The notes below the pieces were generated by a model. It searched no databases. It saw nothing but the letters and a program-made list of their open reading frames with translations, and was not told the origin of the DNA. From positions 1 through 17,612 of the forward strand of contig DATKMK010000124.1 in assembly GCA_035541895.1 (NCBI GenBank): a stretch of 17,612 nucleotides of DNA. The letters run 5' to 3'. Positions within the stretch are counted from its first letter, which is position 1. The number at the start of each line of letters is the position of its first letter. The position numbers were made by a program, and so were the translations under genes. This document shows, piece by piece, positions 7,430 to 13,997 of the stretch. The stretch is from DATKMK01 sp035541895. Lineage in GTDB: Bacteria; Desulfobacterota; Binatia; HRBIN30; JACQVA1.

Positions 7430-9166
7430 CTACTCGAGATTGTCGTAGTACGGAATCTGCACGCTGTCGGAGCCGGCGTTGCGTTCGGCGGGCTTGGCCG
7501 CACCGACCATGGCGATGGTAATGGGGGCGATCACTTTCGGGTCGGTCATCACGTTCACGCACGCCGGCTTGCCGGCGGCGAACGCGCGCTGCAGCGCCGG
7601 ACGCAGCTCTTCGGGTCGCTCGACGTATTCGGCGTGGCACCCGAAGCCGGCGGCGGCGAGATCGTAGCGGGTCGGCGCAAGGTCGGTCACCACGCGCCGC
7701 CCTTCGCCGAAGATCAAATCCTGCCCGTGCGCCGACATGCCCCACTGCTGGTCGTTGTTGACGACGGTCACGATCGGCAACCGATGCCGCACCATGGTGT
7801 CGAACTCCGCGAAATTGAGCCCGACCGAGCCGTCGCCGATCACGCACACCACCGGCCGATCCGGATGGGCGACCTTGGCGGCGATCGCGAACGGCATGCC
7901 GGTGCCGAGACAGCCGAGGTAGCCGTGCGACAGCCAGCGCCCTCCCCCACCCACGCCGGCGGCCATCTCAACCCAGCTTGCGGTTTCGCCGCCGTCGGCA
8001 ACGATCACCGCCTCGCTTCCCGCAGCCTGCGCCACTTCGTGCGCCAGTCGGAACGGATGAATCGGCGTCGCGGCGTTGGTGAGGGCGTCGGCAAACATCT
8101 GCGCGGGCAGTTGGGTCGCGCCGCGTACGGCTTGTTGCCATTCGGTGCGCGCGGGCCACGGCTGGGCACCCGCCGCGGCATCGAGCGCGCGCAGCGTTTC
8201 GCGACAGTCGGCGACAATCGCCAACTCAACATCGCGGTTGCGGCCGATCTCTTCGCCGGCGATGTCCACTTGAATCAGCTTCGGCGTCGGCGCGAGGAAG
8301 CCGCCGCCGCGGCCGCCGGTGAACAAGCCCAATCGCGCGCCCAACAGCAGCACGACATCGGGCGCCGATCCGGCGCGCGCCAACATCGCGACGGTGGCGA
8401 AGCCGCGCCCACACAACGGATGCGCGGCCGGAACCAACCCATGGGCCTTGCCGTTGGAGAACACCGGGATGCCGGTGTGGTCGGCAAAGGCGAGCAACTC
8501 GGCGCCGGCGCCGGAGAACCACGCCCCGCCGCCGGCCATGATCGCGGGACGTTGCGCAGCCCGCAGCCACTCGATCGCGCGCTCGACCGCAGCGGGCGCC
8601 GGCGCGGGGGCGGCGTCGGGATGGACACGCTGCGGAAACACGACCTTTGCCTCATCGACGCGCGCGAACAGGACATCGATGGGCAATTCGAGGAACACCG
8701 GCCCCGGGCGCCCGCCGGTCGCTACTCGCAACGCCTGCGTCACCAGCTCGGGGATGCGGTGGGTTTGGGTGATGCGATGCGCCCACTTGGTGATCGGGCG
8801 CATCAGATCGAGTTGATCGAAGCCGCCTTGCAACGGCAACGTCTCAGCATCGCGCAACGGCGCGGCGCCACCGATGAACAACGTCGGGATACAATCGAGG
8901 TAGGCGTTGGTCACCGCCGTGACGACGTCAGTGACGCCCGGGCCTGCGGTGACAATTGCGACGCCGACGCGGCCGGTGGTGCGCGCCCAGCCGTCGGCCG
9001 CGTGACCCGCGGCCTGCTCGTGGCGGGTGTCGATCCAGCGGATGTTGCGGCCGCGCGCCGCCTGAAAGATCGCATCGAGATGCCCCCCGTGCAGTGTGAA
9101 GAGTTCGCGGATGCCCTCCCGTTCGAGCACGCGAATCAACATCTCTCCGCCATCGATTCGTGCCAT
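7430..9166 (-). CDS. Thiamine diphosphate-dependent enzyme, acetolactate synthase / 2-hydroxyacyl-CoA lyase-like
   Basis: A 578-residue protein; the start at 9166 has a strong GGGAGGTG site and opens directly on the first ThDP-binding (Pyr) domain. The catalytic Glu that activates the cofactor is E50 in RHEQAAGHAADGWAR. The middle domain (about 190-330) carries RPAIMAGGGAWFSGAGAELLAFAD and VLLLGARLG. The C-terminal PP domain has the ThDP/metal motif GDGS (444-447) with NN at 470-471. The three-domain order is that of acetolactate synthase, oxalyl-CoA decarboxylase, 2-hydroxyacyl-CoA lyase and their many uncharacterised relatives. There is no small regulatory subunit gene and no ilvC nearby, so a biosynthetic acetolactate synthase is unlikely. 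The cleaved or formed 2-keto / 2-hydroxy compound cannot be told. It is divergent from copC, with 132 bases between starts. Confidence 0.85.
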   Translation of the reverse strand: MARIDGGEMLIRVLEREGIRELFTLHGGHLDAIFQAARGRNIRWIDTRHEQAAGHAADGWARTTGRVGVAIVTAGPGVTDVVTAVTNAYLDCIPTLFIGGAAPLRDAETLPLQGGFDQLDLMRPITKWAHRITQTHRIPELVTQALRVATGGRPGPVFLELPIDVLFARVDEAKVVFPQRVHPDAAPAPAPAAVERAIEWLRAAQRPAIMAGGGAWFSGAGAELLAFADHTGIPVFSNGKAHGLVPAAHPLCGRGFATVAMLARAGSAPDVVLLLGARLGLFTGGRGGGFLAPTPKLIQVDIAGEEIGRNRDVELAIVADCRETLRALDAAAGAQPWPARTEWQQAVRGATQLPAQMFADALTNAATPIHPFRLAHEVAQAAGSEAVIVADGGETASWVEMAAGVGGGGRWLSHGYLGCLGTGMPFAIAAKVAHPDRPVVCVIGDGSVGLNFAEFDTMVRHRLPIVTVVNNDQQWGMSAHGQDLIFGEGRRVVTDLAPTRYDLAAAGFGCHAEYVERPEELRPALQRAFAAGKPACVNVMTDPKVIAPITIAMVGAAKPAERNAGSDSVQIPYYDNLE

Positions 9167-9298
9167 GTCGCACCTCCCGGCGTGTCCACTCTTACTCTCA
9201 ATAGCAGGAGAATTGGAGCCGTCGACGAACGCAGGCCACGCTCCTTCACAAACGCAGCGGTTGACTTGCCAATCGTTCTCTGGCGGAGAAGCCGACAT

Positions 9299-9703
9299 AT
9301 GATTGCGTCTCGTCGTTCGATCCGAATCAAAATTTTTCTGTCTTGCGCGTCCATCATCCTGGCCGCACCGTCGACGGTGCATGCGCACGCGCGGATGGTG
9401 CGTTCGCTGCCGGCGAATAACGCCGAGGTGGCCGAGCCGCCGGCGCGCGTGGAGATCTGGTTCAACGAGTTGCTCGATGAGGGGTTCAACTCGATCGAGG
9501 TGTTTCGCGCTGCGGACGTGAACCTCAAGCAGCGAGCCGGTTTGCAAAAGGGTGAGGCGGTGGTGGACGCGCGCGATCACACGCACCTGAGCGTCGAGGT
9601 GCCGCCGCTGCCGGCCGGCGAGTATGTCGTCGAGTGGCGCGTGCTGTCGCGCGACGGGCACAGCGCGCCGGGACGATTTCGGTTCCGCATTCGGAGCAAG
9701 TGA
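9299..9703 (+). CDS. copC: Periplasmic copper-binding protein CopC
   Basis: A 134-residue protein starting at an ATG with GGAGA 10 bases ahead. Residues 1-29 form a signal peptide (basic SRRSIRIK, core IFLSCASIILAA, cut after STVHA), leaving H30 as the mature N-terminal residue. This is the Cu(II)-binding amino-terminal His of CopC, and RDGH (118-121) supplies the later Asp and His ligands. The body follows the family: MVRSLPANNAEVAEPPARVEIWFNE, LPAGEYVVEWRVLSRDGHSAPGRFRF. The Met-rich Cu(I) loop of the plasmid-borne CopC/PcoC is missing, so this is the Cu(II)-only type. It is followed 28 bases later by copD. TTGACT at 9261-9266 may be a -35 box, but no good -10 follows. Confidence 0.92.
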   Translation: MIASRRSIRIKIFLSCASIILAAPSTVHAHARMVRSLPANNAEVAEPPARVEIWFNELLDEGFNSIEVFRAADVNLKQRAGLQKGEAVVDARDHTHLSVEVPPLPAGEYVVEWRVLSRDGHSAPGRFRFRIRSK

Positions 9704-9731
9704 CGGGCGGCGCGACAGCGCGCCGGTTCAC

Positions 9732-11381
9732 ATGGAACACTCCCTCCTGCACGCGATCCAGCTCATCGGGTTGATTGTGGCGCTCGGCGGCGCGTTCTTC
9801 GTGCTCGCGCTACTCGCTCCGCTGCAACGCCACTTCGCATCTGACCCGGCCGCTGTCGAGTATTGCCGGCAGATATCGGCAACCGTCACACAGTGGGTCT
9901 CGGGCGGAGCGCTGGTCGCGGCGCTCGGGACGCTCTCCGATTTATTCGTGCAAGTCGCGGAGGTCCGCAGCCAGACCGTCTTTGGGGGCGTCGACGTTGG
10001 GCTGGTGATGAAGTTCGCGACGCATACCACCGTGGGTCATTTGTGCGTCGCGCGCGCCGCGTGCCTTCTGCTGACCGCCGCCGCGGCCGGTCTCCCGAGC
10101 GCGCGCAAGTGGCCGCTGGTGGCCGTGCTCGCCGCCGCGGCGGCGCTCTTCACCGGCCTCGTCAGCCATGCGGCGGCTCAGCCGCAGGCACGTGGATTGG
10201 CGGTGGCGTCGCAAATCGCTCACATCGGGGCCGCGGCGACGTGGGTGGGGGTGTTGATTCATCTGTTGGCGAACCGCGCGCGCATCGAGAGCGCGACAAC
10301 ATCCTCGGCTGTCGCAGTCGTCGCCGAACTCGTCCGTCGCTTTTCGCCCATCGCATTGACGGCGGTGGTGCTGATGCTTGGCTCGGGTCTCTATGCGGCG
10401 GTGCGCAACCTGGTGACGCCGGGCGGTTTACTCACTTCCGCCTACGGGCTGACACTCGGCGTCAAACTGATCTTACTGATTCCCGCGGTGTTCGCCGGTT
10501 TCGTGAACTTCCGCCTCATCCGCCCCGAGTTGATCCGAATCACCCGCGCAGCGATCGCGCGGGAGACCGCCGCGCCGGTTTTGCAGCGATTCGCGCGCAT
10601 GCTGGAGCTGGAAGTCACCGCCGGACTGTTGGTCGTCACGGTCGCCGGCATCGTCGGTTCGATTTCGCCACCGGGCGATGACGGCTCATTGCGGCTGACG
10701 CCCGCGCAGGTTCAGGCGTTGTTGTCTCCCGATCTGCCATCGCCGTCGTTCGTCGATCCGAACAGCTTCGTCGGCGTCGCCGGCGACCGGCCGGTGGAAG
10801 ACCTGCGTTACTCCGAATTCACCCATAATTGGTCGGGCGTGTTCGTCTGTCTGCTGGGTGCCTGTTGGTTGCTGCCAGCGTTGGGCGCCGGGGTCGGTGC
10901 GATCGCGGGACGGGTGTGGCCGCTGCTGCTGCTGCCGTTCGCGGGTTTCATCATGGTGTTTTCCGATCCCGACGTGTGGCTGGTGCCCACCAATAGCGTG
11001 TGGAGCGCGCTCGGCGATCCGATCATCGTCGAGCATCAAATCGGTGCCGCGATGGTCTTGCTGATGGCGTGGCTCGGCTGGCGCGATCGGCATCGCCCGG
11101 AGCGCGAACGACCGTTGGGCTATGCGCTGCCGGTCATCATGATCGTCGGCAGCGTACTGCTCCTCGGCCACGCGCATTCGAGTCTGCGGGTCAGCGACGA
11201 GTTGACGAACTTGATCAACGTGCAGCATGCGATACTCGGCGCGCTCGGATTGATCGCCGGGACGACGCGCTGGTTGAGCTTGCGCGGCTTGCTGCCGCCG
11301 GGACCGGCGCGCATCGTGTGGCCGGCGCTGGTCGTCGGCATCGGGATGTTCATGGCGTTTTGCTATCGGGAGATCGTTTAG
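9732..11381 (+). CDS. copD: Copper resistance protein CopD with an extra C-terminal membrane domain
   Basis: A 549-residue inner-membrane protein, thought to move copper across the membrane together with CopC. The start at 9732 (MEHSLLHAIQLIG) opens straight on the first helix; no ribosome site is visible, so it may depend on translation of copC just upstream. Residues 1 to about 320 form the usual eight-helix CopD region, with LVSHAAA, SQIAHIGAAATWVGVL and RRFSPIALTAVVLMLGSGLYAA as landmark stretches. CopD proteins usually end near 300 residues. Here a periplasmic-looking linker with YSEFTHNWSGVFV (H365) leads into about five or six more helices with conserved-looking histidines in EHQ (H435), GHAHS (H480, H482) and VQHA (H499). 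These might bind copper or heme. It ends RIVWPALVVGIGMFMAFCYREIV. Confidence 0.88.
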   Translation: MEHSLLHAIQLIGLIVALGGAFFVLALLAPLQRHFASDPAAVEYCRQISATVTQWVSGGALVAALGTLSDLFVQVAEVRSQTVFGGVDVGLVMKFATHTTVGHLCVARAACLLLTAAAAGLPSARKWPLVAVLAAAAALFTGLVSHAAAQPQARGLAVASQIAHIGAAATWVGVLIHLLANRARIESATTSSAVAVVAELVRRFSPIALTAVVLMLGSGLYAAVRNLVTPGGLLTSAYGLTLGVKLILLIPAVFAGFVNFRLIRPELIRITRAAIARETAAPVLQRFARMLELEVTAGLLVVTVAGIVGSISPPGDDGSLRLTPAQVQALLSPDLPSPSFVDPNSFVGVAGDRPVEDLRYSEFTHNWSGVFVCLLGACWLLPALGAGVGAIAGRVWPLLLLPFAGFIMVFSDPDVWLVPTNSVWSALGDPIIVEHQIGAAMVLLMAWLGWRDRHRPERERPLGYALPVIMIVGSVLLLGHAHSSLRVSDELTNLINVQHAILGALGLIAGTTRWLSLRGLLPPGPARIVWPALVVGIGMFMAFCYREIV

Positions 11382-11397
11382 CTCGACCCCATCGAGC
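11381..11397 (+). terminator. Weak hairpin behind copD
   Basis: GCTCGA (11381-11386), loop CCCCA, TCGAGC (11392-11397) forms a perfect 6-base-pair stem that begins on the last base of the copD stop codon. No T run follows, so it would be a poor intrinsic terminator. It may also serve the convergent membrane-protein gene ending at 11452. Confidence 0.3.
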
Positions 11398-11451
11398 CAG
11401 CGTTGAGGAGGAGGTCGATCATGCGAAAGTTGGTGTACCGCAGGTAGGCGA

Positions 11452-12060
11452 CTATTCCACTCGGATGCTCAGTTGTGCGGACTTGGGCAGAACCTTGCAC
11501 GCTTCGATGACATCGCGTCGAAGCTCCGCGAGGGCGTAGCAGCTCTGGTATGACTCCCAAATCAAGTACGCCGCGAGCGCGCAGTACGCGATCGAAAGCT
11601 GCAGCATCGTGCCGGCGCTGAACGCGGCGAGGACGTGGTTGACCCAGATGAGACCAATCAGGTGAATGATGAGCGCCGGACCGGTGGAGATTTCGAACTT
11701 CATGCGCACCAAGATCGTCCGCAGATAGCGCTGGCCGACGATCTCGTCTTGGGTCTTGAGGCTGAGGTATTGGTGCCACTGGGCGTCGAAGTTCGCGAAC
11801 TCGCCTAATGTCCTCAGCCGGCGGTCCCACACTTCCCTTTCGATACGCGCGCCGATGTCTTCGAGGGTCAGTCCGGCGGCGATGATCACCACCAGCAAAA
11901 TGGCGACGAGCGCGGAAGGATTGTCCGCTTTGAACGTCACCACCTCGGGCACCCGAGATTGCAGCACCACCCAGTACGGCGCGATCGCAATCGCACCGGG
12001 CACCAGCAAGGTAACCAACGGACGAAACAGCTCGCTCCTCAGTCCGGATATGAGATCCAC
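11452..12060 (-). CDS. Membrane protein of unknown function, four predicted helices
   Basis: A 202-residue protein that I do not recognise. It starts at GTG (12060), with AAGGAG 5 bases ahead. There are two helix pairs: PLVTLLVPGAIAIAPYWVVL (14-33) and SALVAILLVVIIAAGLTL (about 49-66), then a long soluble stretch of about 65 residues rich in charged and aromatic residues (EREVWDRRLRTL, WHQYLSLKTQ, GQRYLRTILVRMKFE), then ALIIHLIGLIWVNHVLAAF and SAGTMLQLSIAYCALAAYLIW (about 130-170), and a short tail with two Cys. The central region would lie on one face, probably the cytosol. The zinc-ribbon gene lies 55 bases upstream on the same strand, so they are probably co-transcribed. The protein faces copD tail to tail; no link to copper handling is evident. 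Confidence 0.7.
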   Translation of the reverse strand: MDLISGLRSELFRPLVTLLVPGAIAIAPYWVVLQSRVPEVVTFKADNPSALVAILLVVIIAAGLTLEDIGARIEREVWDRRLRTLGEFANFDAQWHQYLSLKTQDEIVGQRYLRTILVRMKFEISTGPALIIHLIGLIWVNHVLAAFSAGTMLQLSIAYCALAAYLIWESYQSCYALAELRRDVIEACKVLPKSAQLSIRVE

Positions 12061-12115
12061 GATGACTCCTTGCTTGGTTCAGGCGCGTTCGCCACGCGCA
12101 TGGTGCAACTATGGA

Positions 12116-12295
12116 CTACGCGTACACCTCGTCGTACTGCCCGCGATCACGTGAACCGCAGTCGGGACACGGCGGGCCGTCGTCCTGGCAATACTTGGTT
12201 CCGCAGTCTAAGCAGGTGTAGACCGGAAACCAGTTCGACGACAGCGCGTCCTTGGCTTCGCGATCGCAATACGGACAACGGCTGAGACTCGCCAT
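12116..12295 (-). CDS. Small zinc-ribbon protein (59 residues)
   Basis: A short gene with ATG at 12295, a GAGGGAA site 5 bases ahead, and TAG at 12116-12118. The product has seven cysteines in 59 residues: CPYC (C7, C10), CLDC (C28, C31), C36 and CPDC (C43, C46). The first two CxxC pairs, 17 residues apart, make a classical zinc ribbon; the third pair with C36 suggests a second, incomplete site or a rubredoxin-like arrangement. The tail is acidic (DRGQYDEVYA). Nothing else in it identifies a partner; small ribbons like this often act as protein- or nucleic-acid-binding adaptors. Codon use and the ordered CxxC spacing make it a real gene in spite of its size. It precedes the membrane-protein gene by 55 bases. 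The 184 bases upstream (12296-12479) hold no other gene that I can see. Confidence 0.8.
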   Translation of the reverse strand: MASLSRCPYCDREAKDALSSNWFPVYTCLDCGTKYCQDDGPPCPDCGSRDRGQYDEVYA

Positions 12296-12462
12296 GGTCT
12301 TCCCTCGTAACTCGCCTTCCGGCGTCTCTCTGGCAGGCGCAAGGTTGTTCGAGGGTCCGCTGCTGTCAAGATCCTAAGACCCGGACGGTGAGAGCCGCTG
12401 AAGTCAGCGCGTTCGCGAAGCCGGCAGAGCGGAGTAGAGCCGCGCTCCCCGGGGGGGCAGCG

Positions 12463-12479
12463 GCCGTGACGCTCACGGC
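12463..12479 (-). terminator. Hairpin right behind the YVTN propeller gene
   Basis: GCCGTGA (12463-12469), loop CGC, TCACGGC (12473-12479) is a perfect 7-base-pair stem directly next to the stop codon of the propeller gene at 12480-12482. It lacks a T run on the minus strand, so it may be a Rho-independent terminator of low quality or an mRNA end-protecting hairpin. Confidence 0.45.
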
Positions 12480-13748
12480 TCAGGGGCAGCCGTTCAACGC
12501 GACATTCACCGCTTTGACCAACTCGTCGACAGTAACCTGCCCGTCGCCGCCAACGTCGAAGGCGGGACATTGAGCGACCTCGCCGCGGCCTACGGCGATG
12601 TTCGTTCCCAAAACAAGTTCGTCGATCGTGACTCGGCCATCGTCATCGCAATCGCCGGCGCACGGCCGGTTGGGCAGGTTCACGAAGACGATGTCGCCGG
12701 GGTTGGCCCCGGCGGCGATGACGATGGCCGGTTCTGGTCTGAGCGGATCAAGGAGTACAGCGGTGCCGTCCACCGCGGCCGCCACGCCGATTCGACTCCC
12801 GTCCGGGCTGACAGCGATCCCTACCGGCCCGCTGAAGAGGCCGCTTCCGATGACGATCGGGATTCCCACGACCTGATTCGTCGCGGTGTCGATCACCGAT
12901 ACGTCGCCGTCTCCGGTGTTGGTCACGTACGCGCGGGCGCCGTCCGGACTGAGCGCCAACCGCAGCGGGGAGTCGCCAACCGCGATCGCTGCAGCGAGCA
13001 CCGGTTCGGCCGTGATGTCCACGAGTTTGACGCTGTCCGAGGCACTGTCGACAACATAGAGGAGATCGCTCGCAGCGCCGATGGCGACATCCATCGGCAT
13101 GCCATCGACAATAATCGTTCCGGCAACCGCGGCGTTTGCGGTGTCGATGAGCGAGACCGTGCCATCGATTTGGTTAGCGACATACGCTCGGTTCCCATCC
13201 GGAGCGACGGCAATCCGCACCGGGCCGCGACCCACGCGAATCGGGCTGCCAACGATGTTGTTGCTGGCCGTGTCGATGATCGATACCGTGTCGTCGCTCG
13301 CGTTCGCCACGTACACCCGCGTGCCGTCGTGACTCACCGCAATCCCCAGCGGTGTGCCTCCGATCGGGATCGATTCAGTCGATCTCGGACTCGTTCCCGT
13401 TCGTATGGCCGAAACGGTGCCGTCACCGGCATTGGCGACGTAGAGCGTCCTGCCGCTCGGCGTTACGGCGATTCCCTGCGGTTGCCGGCCCACCACGACC
13501 GCAGCGATCACCAAATTGATCTCTGGGTCGATCACCGCCACGAATCCGGGTTGCTGCGGATCGTCGCCGGCGACGGTGACATAGGCGCGCGTCTGCGCGC
13601 CGCCCCGACATACCCCAACGGCGAGTAGTCCGGTGCCCCAAATGAGTCTGGACAGCATTCTGCATACAATCGGAAGGAATCTTCTCCGACGCGGCCGTGT
13701 CCCCGGCGAACACTGCAGATCCCTCTCGAACGACGTTGCGCGGTTCAT
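12480..13748 (-). CDS. Secreted YVTN/YncE-type seven-bladed beta-propeller with dockerin-like EF-hand tail
   Basis: A 422-residue exported protein. The start at 13748 has a strong GGGAGGTGA site; an upstream in-frame ATG at 13838 lacks one. A long basic N-region (RPRRRR) precedes a signal helix (LIWGTGLLAVGVCRGGAQ). Residues about 53-360 hold seven repeats of roughly 43 residues built on SPDGxRxYVANxxDxTVSxIDTA and ending VGxxPxGIAV, the YVTN/YncE propeller pattern, here enough for one closed seven-blade ring. The last 60 residues (363-422) are two calcium-loop units, DCDDDGRVTIDELV and DVGGDGQVTVDELV, each followed by a short Asn-Ala-containing helix, with four Cys around them. This resembles a type I dockerin or EF-hand pair and is a common tail on exported proteins of this bacterial group. 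Its partner and role are not known. Confidence 0.87.
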   Translation of the reverse strand: MNRATSFERDLQCSPGTRPRRRRFLPIVCRMLSRLIWGTGLLAVGVCRGGAQTRAYVTVAGDDPQQPGFVAVIDPEINLVIAAVVVGRQPQGIAVTPSGRTLYVANAGDGTVSAIRTGTSPRSTESIPIGGTPLGIAVSHDGTRVYVANASDDTVSIIDTASNNIVGSPIRVGRGPVRIAVAPDGNRAYVANQIDGTVSLIDTANAAVAGTIIVDGMPMDVAIGAASDLLYVVDSASDSVKLVDITAEPVLAAAIAVGDSPLRLALSPDGARAYVTNTGDGDVSVIDTATNQVVGIPIVIGSGLFSGPVGIAVSPDGSRIGVAAAVDGTAVLLDPLRPEPAIVIAAGANPGDIVFVNLPNRPCAGDCDDDGRVTIDELVLGTNIAVGRGEVAQCPAFDVGGDGQVTVDELVKAVNVALNGCP

Positions 13749-13934
13749 CGCGTCACCTCCCACTAGGCGGTCGCTGCGAGCCCATGTTGATCTGTTGTTG
13801 CGAACGGCTAGAGCAACGCTCGTGCCGCACGACGACACGAGCGCCGTGGCGCGACAACCATCGAACGGTTGCCGCAGCGGCGATGTCGAAATGATGGGCG
13901 AGGAAAAAGTTACAGGATCAGAATGTAATCGCTA
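13749..13934. other. Gap between the DUF3604 gene and the propeller gene
   Basis: I see no gene here. On the minus strand it holds a T-rich stretch (around 13900-13930) and the leader of the propeller gene. No promoter pair convinced me, although the region must carry one if the DUF3604 gene is not read through into the propeller gene. Confidence 0.4.
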
Positions 13935-13997
13935 CACACGCACATCGAAGCGGGCCAAATCCGACTCGGCCAGCTTCGGATCGCGAACGCATGTTTC
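13935..13997 (-). other. Readable in-frame extension behind the DUF3604 stop codon
   Basis: Directly behind the TGA (13998-14000) the same frame runs 21 more sense codons to a TAG at 13932-13934. It reads ETCVRDPKLAESD then LARFDVRV, which looks protein-like, with codon use like the gene in front (about two thirds G or C at third positions). ATCCGA/TCGGAT (13959-13964 and 13976-13981) forms a hairpin 16 bases behind the TGA. The stop could be a recent nonsense change, a sequencing error, or natural with a chance extension. Confidence 0.35.

Noticed and set aside
7634..9298. Very long open frame on the plus strand opposite the ThDP enzyme, in frame with copC
   Set aside because: It is the mirror of a GC-rich gene. 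The peptide is Arg/Gly/Asp-rich without any domain, while the minus strand encodes a complete ThDP enzyme. Only the last 134 codons (copC) are real.
11378..11451. Protein-like minus-strand peptide (VAYLRYTNFRMIDLLLNAG) behind the stop of the membrane protein, as a frameshifted C-terminus
   Set aside because: It is in another frame than the membrane protein, and the part overlapping that gene is Arg/His/Pro-rich noise. The stop of the membrane protein falls after a natural-looking tail. I could not tie the peptide to any family.
12570..13628. 352-codon plus-strand frame opposite the propeller gene
   Set aside because: Antisense shadow; repeats in it only reflect the YVTN blades.
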